From contig RXIW01000027.1 in the NCBI GenBank assembly GCA_003989065.1, positions 1 through 41,230 on the forward strand: a stretch of 41,230 nt of DNA, read 5' to 3'. Below are positions 34,908 through 41,230 of the stretch, piece by piece (positions within the stretch are counted from its first letter, which is position 1; every line of letters begins with the position of its first letter). The translations under genes were made by a program, and so were the position numbers. The notes beneath the pieces are model-generated. The model saw nothing but the letters and a program-made list of their open reading frames with translations. It made no database searches and was not told the origin of the DNA. The DNA is from Candidatus Competibacteraceae bacterium (GTDB lineage Bacteria; Pseudomonadota; Gammaproteobacteria; Competibacterales; Competibacteraceae).

Positions 34908-35984
34908 TCACGGCACGGATCGACGGGTGAGGAACATGGCGTCGCCATAACTGAAGAACCGGTAGCGCTGTTCGACCGCATGACGATAGGCGGCCATGAT
35001 TTCGGCGTGACCGGCGAAGGCCGCCACCAGCATCAGCAAGGTCGATTCGGGCAGGTGGAAATTGGTGATCAGCGCATCGACTCCACGGAACCGATAGCCA
35101 GGCCGGATGAAGATGCGAGTTTCGCCGCACCAGGGCTGGGGAACGCCATCTTCGCCGGTGGCGGTTTCCAGCGCGCGCACCACCGTGGTGCCGACCGCAA
35201 TCACCCGTCCGCCTCTGGCGCGCGTCGCGCGAATCTGCTGGCAAGTCTCCGGGCCGACCTCGATCCGTTCGGCGTGCATCACATGGTCGGCCAGGCGTTC
35301 GACCCGCACCGGTCGAAAGGTACCGGCTCCGACATGCAGAGTGATGAAGGCCCGCTGCACGCCCTGGGCCGCGATTCGCTCGAGCAACGCCTGGTCGAAA
35401 TGTAGGCCGGCAGTCGGCGCAGCCACCGCGCCAGGCTGGCGAGCGTAGACGGTTTGATAGCGATCGCGGTCTTCCGCAGTCGGCGCGCGGGTGATGTAGG
35501 GCGGCAAGGGCAGTTGGCCATGCTGTTCCAGCAGCGCCGACAACGGCTGGTCGCTATCGACGCAGATCTCGAACAAATCGTCGTGGCGGGCCAGCACGGT
35601 AGCGGCGAAACCGGCGTCGAACTGCAGATGCGCGCCGATCTGGGGCGGCTTGCTGGCGCGCAGGTGAACCAACGCCCGCTGCAGGTCCAGCACGCGCTCC
35701 ACCAGCAACTCGATCCGGCCGCCGCTGGCCTTGCGGCCGAACAAACGCGCCGGAATCACCCGAGTGTCGTTGAACACCATCAGATCGCCCGGCTGCAGCA
35801 GCTCGGGCAAATCGCGAAACCGGCGATCCTGCAGCTTGCCGTCAGCGTTGTGCAAGACCAGAAGGCGACTGTCACCGCGCTGCGCTGGCGGATGCTGGGC
35901 GATCAATTCCGGCGGCAGCTCGAAGTCGAAATCCTGCCGCTGCCATTCGCTGGTGGATCCAGCCGGATCGGGCTGGGTTTGCAT
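34908..35984 (-). CDS. queA: tRNA preQ1(34) S-adenosylmethionine ribosyltransferase-isomerase
   Basis: 358 residues, converts preQ1 at the wobble base of tRNA to epoxyqueuosine using the ribosyl group of SAM. Motifs: [49 protein letters not shown]-like [13 protein letters not shown], and [15 protein letters not shown]. The frame is open far upstream; the ATG at 35984 places about 19 extra residues before the conserved start, so a slightly later start is possible. tgt, yajC and secDF, which often follow queA, are not next to it here. It is divergent from dsbC. Confidence 0.95.
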   Translation of the reverse strand: MQTQPDPAGSTSEWQRQDFDFELPPELIAQHPPAQRGDSRLLVLHNADGKLQDRRFRDLPELLQPGDLMVFNDTRVIPARLFGRKASGGRIELLVERVLDLQRALVHLRASKPPQIGAHLQFDAGFAATVLARHDDLFEICVDSDQPLSALLEQHGQLPLPPYITRAPTAEDRDRYQTVYARQPGAVAAPTAGLHFDQALLERIAAQGVQRAFITLHVGAGTFRPVRVERLADHVMHAERIEVGPETCQQIRATRARGGRVIAVGTTVVRALETATGEDGVPQPWCGETRIFIRPGYRFRGVDALITNFHLPESTLLMLVAAFAGHAEIMAAYRHAVEQRYRFFSYGDAMFLTRRSVP

Positions 35985-36071
35985 CGCCGGGAACGCGGGT
36001 TCATTGTGGAACCTCGGACGCTCGTCAAACTCTGAAGCTATCATTCCACTGCCACTCGTTGGATACTCACA

Positions 36072-36890
36072 ATGCGCAAAACCCCGTTGATCGCGGTTGC
36101 CTCCGCCGTCCTCTACGCCACCGGTGCGCTCGCCGCCGAACAAAAACCCGAAGAGACATCGACCCCGCCAGCCGCCCAGGCCGCGCCGGCCCCGGCTACC
36201 GCGAAACAGCCTGATCTCAGCAAGTTGCAGGCGGCCCTGCATGGCGCAAAACCCGATTCGGTCAATGCGGCCGCCATTCCGGGCTTGTACGAAGTGGTGA
36301 TCGGCGGTCAGGTGTATTACTTGAGCGAAGATGGCCACTACATCGTTCAAGGCGACATCATCGACCTGAATTCCCGTGACAACCTGACCGAAAATCGCCG
36401 CGGCGAACTGCGCGACAAGGCGCTTGCGACGCTGGACGAGAAAGATATGGTGGTGTTCGCTCCCAGCGGGCCGGTCCGGCACACAGTCACGGTGTTCACC
36501 GACATCGACTGCCCCTACTGCCGCAAGATGCACAGTCAGATTTCAGCCTACAACAAAGAAGGCATCAAAGTACGCTATTTGCTGTTCCCACGCGAGGGCA
36601 TCGGTTCCGAGTCCTATAACAAGGCGGTGTCGGTATGGTGCGCCAGCGACCGCCAGGATGCGTTCACCAAAGCCAAGCGCGGCGATAAGGTCGAGTCGAA
36701 GACCTGCGACAATCCGATCAAGGCCCAGTTCGAGCTGGGGCAAAGGCTGGGCGTGCAGGGTACGCCCAGCATTATCCTGGAATCCGGCGAGATCCTGCCG
36801 GGCTACGTTCCGCCGACCCAGTTGTCGGAGCTGCTGGCCAAGAACGACAAGGACAAGAAGGACAAGGGCGACAAGACCGCTCAGCCCTGA
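36072..36890 (+). CDS. dsbC: Thiol:disulfide interchange protein DsbC
   Basis: 272 residues, periplasmic disulphide isomerase. A signal peptide ([21 protein letters not shown]) precedes a Pro/Ala-rich linker. A dimerisation domain follows at about 50-120 ([29 protein letters not shown] in two parts), then a thioredoxin domain with the active site C147-P-Y-C150 and the cis-proline stretch VQGTPSI. The C-terminus is a Lys/Asp-rich tail. The linker before the dimerisation domain is longer than in E. coli DsbC (236 residues). It lies 12 bases before the GH31 gene; the two are likely co-transcribed although functionally unrelated. Confidence 0.94.
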   Translation: MRKTPLIAVASAVLYATGALAAEQKPEETSTPPAAQAAPAPATAKQPDLSKLQAALHGAKPDSVNAAAIPGLYEVVIGGQVYYLSEDGHYIVQGDIIDLNSRDNLTENRRGELRDKALATLDEKDMVVFAPSGPVRHTVTVFTDIDCPYCRKMHSQISAYNKEGIKVRYLLFPREGIGSESYNKAVSVWCASDRQDAFTKAKRGDKVESKTCDNPIKAQFELGQRLGVQGTPSIILESGEILPGYVPPTQLSELLAKNDKDKKDKGDKTAQP

Positions 36891-36902
36891 ACGAGTCTGG
36901 GG

Positions 36903-39284
36903 ATGTTTTTCGGCCAAAAGATTCATCCGCTCAATTTCGACCGCCCGGAACGCCTGAGCGTCCGGGGCGATCGGATCGAAATGGCCGGGCGCGGGATCCA
37001 GCTCCAGATCCAGTGCACCGATATCGCCGAGGGATGTCTGCGGTTGCGTTTCATCACCGCCGCCTGCGCCGACCCGTGCCAGCATTCCGATGCGGTTGCG
37101 CCGGACTATCGGAGCGGACGCGCAGTCATGCCGCAATCCGACGCGGCAGCGGCCAGTTTCGCGGCGGCGGCGGGTCGGATCGAGCTGACCCCGGCTGGGC
37201 TGCGGGCTGAACTGGCTGCATTCAACTTGTCCACCGTGGCCGATGGCATCGGCTGCTGTGGTGACAATTTGTTGCTCGCCTTCGACCTGACCGGGGTGGA
37301 TGGTTGCTACGGCTGCGGCGAACGCACCCGGCGGCTCAACAAGCTCGGCGACAGCGTCGACTGCCTGACCGTCGATGTGGTCTCGGTGTTCCGCCACACC
37401 TACGCCCGCGACGATTACGATCCCACCTATGTCGCCATTCCTCTGGCCATCCTCGGCCAAGGCGGGCGCTTTCTCGGCCTGTTCTTCGACAATCCCGGTC
37501 GAGCCGTCATGGACATCGGCAAGATCCAGCCGGGTGAATTCGACTATCAGTCCTTCGGCGGCGTCACCGATCTCTACCTGCTGGCTGGCCCCACGCTGGC
37601 TGAGGTGACGCGGCGCTACGCCGCCCTGACCGGGACAGCGCCGTTGCCGCCGCTGTGGGCGCTGGGCTATCACCAGTGCCGCTGGGGTTATCAGTACGAC
37701 GCGGAATTCCGCGACCTGGCAGCGAAGTTCGCCGCCCACGACGTGCCGGTCAGCGCCTTGTGGTACGACATCGACTACATGGACGGCTACCGGCTGTTCA
37801 CCTGGGATCGGGTGGATTTTCCCGATCCAGCCCGGCTGAACCACGACCTTAAGGCCGCCGGCATCCGCGCCGTGACCATCATCGATCCGGGCGTAAAACG
37901 CGAACCCGGCTACCCGGTCTACGATCAGGGCCAAGCGCAACAACTGTTTTGCCAAACCGCCAGCGGGCGCGAATACGTCGGCAAGGTCTGGCCGGGCGAT
38001 ACGGTGTTTCCCGATTTCACCCTGGCGGAAACGCGCACCTGGTGGGCCGGCTGGCTGGCGGATTTCCTGCGCGAGTATGCTGTGGATGGCGTCTGGCTGG
38101 ATATGAACGACCCCGCCACCGGCTACAGCCGCACCGATGAGATGCGCTTTCAGCAGGGCACAATTCCTCACGACCGTTACCACAACCAGTACGCCCACTT
38201 CATGGCACTGGCCAGCCGGGCGGCCTGCGAGCAGCTCGATCCTGACGGCCGACCGTTCCTGCTCACTCGCAGCGCTTGCGCCGGCACCCAACGCCACAGC
38301 GCGGTATGGACCGGCGACAACGCCAGCAACTGGCAACATCTGCGGATGGCGTTGCCGTGCTCCCTGAATCTGAGCCTGTCGGGGGTGGCCTTCAACGGGC
38401 CTGACGTAGGTGGTTTCATGGACGACACCCATGCGGAACTGCTGGTGCGCTGGCATCAGGCTTGTTGCCTGTTCCCCTTCTTCCGCAACCATTCCATCCG
38501 CCATTCCCGACCGCAGGAACCGTGGCAATTCGGCCCCGATCCGCTGGCCGCCATCCGAGGCGCGATCCGCAGCCATTATCGGCTGCTGCCCTACCTGTAC
38601 CAGTGTTTCTGCGCCCACTGGCGGAACGGCGATCCGGTGATCCGGCCGCTGCTGTACCACTACCCGGGAGCGGAATACCGCGACCTGGACGATCAATACC
38701 TGCTCGGCGACGCGCTGCTGGTCGCCCCGATCCTGCACGGCACAGGGCAGGGACCGGAGATTGTCCGCGCCGGAGTGAAATATCAGGAACGGTCGGTAAC
38801 CCTGCCGCCGGGTTGGTGGTTCGACCTGAATCGCGGCGAATGGCGCGAGGGCGGTCGGACGGTGCGCTACGCCGCCAGGCTGGACCAGTTGCCACTGTTC
38901 GCCCGCGATGGCGCAGTGTTGCCGTACTACGCCGGTCCGCTGCACAACAGCGACATGGACCTGAGTGCGGTCGAATTGCACCTGTTTTGCCGCGAACGAG
39001 CCGCCCGCTTCGACTATTTCCTGGATGATCGGGAATCCCACCGTTACCAGAATGGCGACTACGGCATGGCTACCATCGCGGCGGACATCGAGAACCAGCG
39101 CTTGCGCGTCGTCATCACCGAACCGGGCCGCTATCCGATCGGTTCGGTGAGATTCACACCGGTGCTGTACGGTCGCCCGGACATACGGGAGCTGGAATTG
39201 TGCATCGACGGGCAAATCCAACATCACCCGCTACAGGTCGAATCGCGCGAGTGGCTATGCCGGACCTGGCCGGTGCTGGCCTGA
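36903..39284 (+). CDS. Glycoside hydrolase family 31 alpha-glucosidase
   Basis: 793 residues, a retaining alpha-glucosidase-type enzyme cutting terminal alpha-linked glucose from oligo- or polysaccharides. An N-terminal beta-sandwich with GCGERTRRLN leads to the barrel: LWALGYHQCRWGYQ, VSALWYDIDYMDGY, the nucleophile D400 in DGVWLDMNDP and the acid/base D472 in WTGDNASNW, then FNGPDVGGFM and FRNHS. No signal peptide is seen, so it probably acts in the cytoplasm on glycogen- or maltodextrin-derived sugars, feeding glucose to a kinase such as the PPGK in this window. That link is inference. The start ATG at 36903 lies 12 bases after dsbC. Confidence 0.92.
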   Translation: MFFGQKIHPLNFDRPERLSVRGDRIEMAGRGIQLQIQCTDIAEGCLRLRFITAACADPCQHSDAVAPDYRSGRAVMPQSDAAAASFAAAAGRIELTPAGLRAELAAFNLSTVADGIGCCGDNLLLAFDLTGVDGCYGCGERTRRLNKLGDSVDCLTVDVVSVFRHTYARDDYDPTYVAIPLAILGQGGRFLGLFFDNPGRAVMDIGKIQPGEFDYQSFGGVTDLYLLAGPTLAEVTRRYAALTGTAPLPPLWALGYHQCRWGYQYDAEFRDLAAKFAAHDVPVSALWYDIDYMDGYRLFTWDRVDFPDPARLNHDLKAAGIRAVTIIDPGVKREPGYPVYDQGQAQQLFCQTASGREYVGKVWPGDTVFPDFTLAETRTWWAGWLADFLREYAVDGVWLDMNDPATGYSRTDEMRFQQGTIPHDRYHNQYAHFMALASRAACEQLDPDGRPFLLTRSACAGTQRHSAVWTGDNASNWQHLRMALPCSLNLSLSGVAFNGPDVGGFMDDTHAELLVRWHQACCLFPFFRNHSIRHSRPQEPWQFGPDPLAAIRGAIRSHYRLLPYLYQCFCAHWRNGDPVIRPLLYHYPGAEYRDLDDQYLLGDALLVAPILHGTGQGPEIVRAGVKYQERSVTLPPGWWFDLNRGEWREGGRTVRYAARLDQLPLFARDGAVLPYYAGPLHNSDMDLSAVELHLFCRERAARFDYFLDDRESHRYQNGDYGMATIAADIENQRLRVVITEPGRYPIGSVRFTPVLYGRPDIRELELCIDGQIQHHPLQVESREWLCRTWPVLA

Positions 39285-39757
39285 TCGACCAAGACATCGC
39301 ACATCGCAGCTAAATCATTGGATGCAGTCGTTCGCAACGCGCGCGCTGTCCTTCGCCGACAAGGCTACAGGGATGCATGTCCAGCACCCTACATGGGCAA
39401 AGTGCCTTGAAGCAATACCCATGGTAATATAGTGGTAATTGGGAAGTTCGACCGGCTGGGCCGCTCGCTGTGAGGTATGGTCGAGATACGACTCAGCATC
39501 AACAGTGGTTTGGTTCCCTTCTGTCACCAACCGGATCGAGGCTTACAAGTAGGCCCGCTGTTTGGGCACAGCGGTGGCGTGCCAGCGAAATAGCATCATG
39601 ATCTCCGTAATGAAGATAGCCAAGTCGCGTAAGGACCGCCGTAGTTCCAATAGACAGCGGTTTTGAGTATCAACACGATCTCTCTGGATCTGACAGTTAG
39701 CATAACTTGATGCTAATTTATAGCAACTAATAACAACTATCATAATTGGATAAAGAT
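39285..39757. other. 473-bp region without a clear gene, bounding an acquired segment
   Basis: No supported gene. Two short minus-strand frames (ending at 39315 and 39543) lack ribosome binding sites and recognisable motifs; they may be gene debris. Base composition shifts toward AT from about 39590 onward. An inverted repeat at 39697-39716 and a weak promoter-like TTGATG lie just before the CZB gene. Confidence 0.5.
39697..39716. promoter_or_regulatory. Inverted repeat upstream of the CZB gene
   Basis: TTAGCAT (39697-39703) and ATGCTAA (39710-39716) form perfect 7-base arms around a 6-base spacer, 41 bases before the CZB start. The element overlaps a -35-like TTGATG (39707-39712). It may be an operator; the regulator is unknown. 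Confidence 0.45.
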
Positions 39758-40207
39758 ATGAACAAAGATGCAATTATAGCGGTAGTCACAAATGCTAAGC
39801 GTTCTCACAAAACGTGGGTTGAAAATGCGCATTCATTGATTGACGGAATACCGCTTGATAAAGAAAAAGTACCTGTTAATTCAACAAGTTGTAAATTTGG
39901 AGAGTGGTATTATGGCGATGGCCAAAAGCTAAAAAGGATTCCGGGATTTAAGGAAATAGAAGAACAGCATGATGCGTTGCATCATACATATAGGGAGATT
40001 TTTGTACTACTTTTTGGAGAAGAAGAAAGCAGTTCATTTTTTAGAAAATTATTTGGGATAAGCCAAAGAAGTTCGGCAAAAAAACTCAACATTGCTAAAG
40101 AGAAAGTGGGTAAATTGGATAAGCAATCAATCACGATTATGAAGATGCTGGACGACTTCGGGCGTACGATTTCATCCATGACGGAAGAGCAAATCAACCG
40201 TTATTAA
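39758..40207 (+). CDS. Stand-alone CZB (chemoreceptor zinc-binding) domain protein
   Basis: 149 residues, helical and cytoplasmic. The CZB pattern is visible: H17 in RSHKTW, C45 in SCKFGEWYYG, and H71 and H75 in EQHDALHH, giving the His/Cys/His/His zinc set. CZB domains usually sit at the C-terminus of chemoreceptors or in diguanylate cyclases such as DgcZ and sense zinc. Here the domain is alone with a C-terminal helical extension (about 85-149). The gene is much richer in AT than the rest of the window, uses many AAA and ATT codons, and sits next to a decayed insertion sequence, so it looks acquired. ATG at 39758 is preferred over a TTG four codons upstream. It may signal to chemotaxis or c-di-GMP proteins elsewhere. 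Confidence 0.82.
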   Translation: MNKDAIIAVVTNAKRSHKTWVENAHSLIDGIPLDKEKVPVNSTSCKFGEWYYGDGQKLKRIPGFKEIEEQHDALHHTYREIFVLLFGEEESSSFFRKLFGISQRSSAKKLNIAKEKVGKLDKQSITIMKMLDDFGRTISSMTEEQINRY

Positions 40208-40250
40208 TGTGCTCAAGGAAGGCTCGCCCCAAGCGCGTGCAGTCCATCCA

Positions 40251-40290
40251 GATTCTATGAGATTTCCCGTGACCGCCCCAAGATATAGGG
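40251..40290 (+). repeat. Left terminal inverted repeat of the ISL3 remnant
   Basis: Begins GATTCTATGAGATTTCCCGT. Its inverted partner is at 41114-41153. Positions 8-21 of the two ends agree at all but one base. Confidence 0.7.
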
Positions 40291-40332
40291 GGTGGCACTG
40301 GGAGCCGAAGCGTGGGAAGCTGATCGGGTATC

Positions 40333-41099
40333 ATGAACACGCATCTGGCACCGACAGTGGACTGGACCGCGTTTTCCACGTTGGAGACCTTGGGAATCGA
40401 TGAGGTGGCGCTGCGCAAGGGGCAGGGTTGTTATGTGGCGGTGATTTGGGCGCAGGATGCCGATGGCAAAACCACGTGCTGGCCGTGTTGCCGGATCGGT
40501 TGCGGACGATCGTCCAGTCCTTCCTGGAGTCGATTCCCGACGGGTTGAAAGCTACCATGCGCCGGGTCTGTATCGATCTGTGGGAGGGCTGGTGGTCGAT
40601 CGCCTGCACGTTGCCATTCACTCTCGGGACGCGGTGGACACCTTGCGCCAGACCGAATGTCGCCGACTCCATGCCGATCGCCCCCCCCCAAGCGGGCGGT
40701 ACCCACCGCCGCGTTGTGGCCCTGGCTGCGTCGGGAATGGCGGTCGCTGAATCCTGATCAGCCAGGAAAAGTCGTCGCGCTGTTTCAACAGATCCCGGCT
40801 TTGGCCCGCGCCTAGGTGCTGTGCACGCTGTTGACCGCCATCTTTGACCAGACTCTGGATCGCGCGACCGCCCAGACCCAACTCCAGTGCTGGGTCGAGC
40901 AGGTCAAAGCGTCCGGCCTGCATGGTTTTGACACCTTCCTCAATATCTGGGAGCACTGGCAGGATAAGATCCTCAACTCTTTCGACGGACGACAGACCGG
41001 CGGTTTCGTCGAGGGGCTCAAACGCTGCTGCTTTGGCCTGGATGCCCCGACCGAACTGTTTCGCTGGTTGTGGTTGGATATCGAAGGTCCACCCTCTGG
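40333..41099 (+). pseudogene. ISL3-family transposase, truncated and frameshifted
   Basis: Three frames together spell the DDE catalytic region of an ISL3 transposase. Frame one gives LGIDEVALRKGQG with the first Asp. A second frame gives FLESIPDGLKATMRR and CIDLWEGW with the second Asp. A third gives VVDRLHVAIHSRDAVDTLRQ. The first frame returns with WPWLRREWRSL, and after an in-frame TAG at 40813-40815 it continues to RQTGGFVEGLK, with the final Glu, and LDIEG. Breaks lie near 40470, near 40585 (with about 20 expected residues missing), and at a run of nine C at 40681-40689. The N-terminal DNA-binding part is absent. It is non-functional unless the breaks are sequencing errors, which could explain the C run but not all four. 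Confidence 0.82.
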
Positions 41100-41113
41100 G
41101 CATGAACCCTTAC

Positions 41114-41153
41114 CACTATATTTGGTGGTGACCACGGGGAATCTCAGAGAGCC
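41114..41153 (-). repeat. Right terminal inverted repeat of the ISL3 remnant
   Basis: Read on the minus strand it begins GGCTCTCTGAGATTCCCCGT. The GG start is usual for ISL3-type ends, so the right end looks better preserved than the left. Confidence 0.7.
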
Positions 41154-41190
41154 ATCATGAGAAGAATTTTCTATCGGAGGTTCCCTTGCC

Positions 41191-41230
41191 ATGCTGGGTG
41201 TGTTTCTCGACCGGAATTCGCTACATGACC
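41191..41230 (+). CDS. Start of a gene cut by the window end (possibly a 2-hydroxyacid dehydrogenase)
   Basis: An ATG at 41191 has a good GGAGG site (41176-41180) ten bases upstream and opens a frame of 13 residues, MLGVFLDRNSLHD, that runs off the window. The opening resembles the first strand of some D-isomer 2-hydroxyacid dehydrogenases, but 13 residues are too few for a firm call. It lies 37 bases beyond the IS right end, so the IS remnant may have landed in its promoter region. Confidence 0.45.
   Translation, partial: MLGVFLDRNSLHD

Larger units (their letters stand above)
40251..41153 (+). mobile_element. Decayed ISL3-family insertion sequence, 903 bp
   Basis: The segment is bounded by inverted repeats (40251-40290 and 41114-41153; 29 of 40 positions pair) and contains the C-terminal two thirds of an ISL3-type transposase in several frames. 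ISL3 elements are normally 1.3 kb or more, so the N-terminal zinc-finger/HTH part has been deleted internally while both ends remain. No matching 8-bp target duplication is evident (TCCATCCA before, ATCATGAG after). It is not able to move by itself, but its ends might still be used by a related transposase. Confidence 0.75.

Noticed and set aside
36543..39227. Minus-strand open frame of 894 codons
   Set aside because: It is antisense to dsbC and the GH31 gene, which both have full catalytic motifs. High GC keeps antisense frames open.
39315..39530. Minus-strand frame of 71 codons after the GH31 gene
   Set aside because: No ribosome binding site, no homology recognised, and mixed composition.
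39543..39773. Minus-strand frame of 76 codons in the gap before the CZB gene
   Set aside because: No ribosome binding site or known motif; it may be debris of an older insertion but cannot be supported.

Overview
The window is a GC-rich bacterial chromosome segment. Its content points to a gammaproteobacterium: a FimV-type protein and a FimX-type protein for type IV pili, a hisBHAFIE-tatABC block, an opgGH pair for periplasmic glucans, EF-P next to its lysylating enzyme EpmA, HtpX, QueA, DsbC and PrmB. A polyphosphate glucokinase, a GH31 alpha-glucosidase and fatty-acid activating enzymes would fit a carbon-storing environmental lineage. That last step is inference; no rRNA gene is present to place the organism.

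Layout. 1-1748: the end of threonine synthase, an unrecognised 217-aa protein and, on the minus strand, a ROK-family polyphosphate glucokinase. 1868-3018: a promoter, a direct-repeat operator candidate and two adjacent S24 (LexA/UmuD-type) genes; the second has arginine where the catalytic lysine should be. 3170-4310: two near-identical 61-aa proteins, the second overlapping a zeta-toxin-like P-loop kinase, so a probable toxin-antitoxin module with a duplicated antitoxin. 4705-7249: an acyl-CoA ligase and a secreted Pro/Gln-rich repeat protein. 7298-10225 (minus): a FimV-like protein with two LysM-like units and long Pro/Glu repeats. 10394-15903: an ACP/acyl-AMP-ligase/acyltransferase fusion overlapping a GAF-PAS-GGDEF-EAL protein. 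16028-21237: hisB, H, A, F, I, E and tatA, B, C, all on the plus strand.

21261-25489 (minus) holds opgG and opgH. A single in-frame TAA separates the first 177 codons of the opgH region from the glycosyltransferase part. 25829-28174 (minus) holds hemN and prmB. 28380-29998 holds a SCO-family protein and phosphatidylserine decarboxylase. 29989-31566 (minus) holds epmA and efp. 31757-33841 is a FimX-like protein with degenerate GGDEF and EAL domains, followed by a clear terminator. 33907-35984 (minus) holds htpX and queA. 36072-39284 holds dsbC and a GH31 glucosidase.

39285-41153 looks acquired. It has a gap with an inverted repeat, an AT-rich stand-alone zinc-binding CZB protein, and a 903-bp decayed ISL3-family element with both terminal inverted repeats still visible. 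A new gene begins at 41191 and runs off the end.

Functional threads are surface and motility signalling (FimV, FimX, the EAL protein, CZB), envelope lipid and glucan synthesis (acyltransferase fusion, Psd, OpgGH), protein export and folding (Tat, DsbC, HtpX), and stress or mobile functions (S24 pair, zeta module, IS remnant). The least ordinary parts are the S24 pair, the zeta module, the split opgH, the lipid fusion protein and the CZB/IS region.
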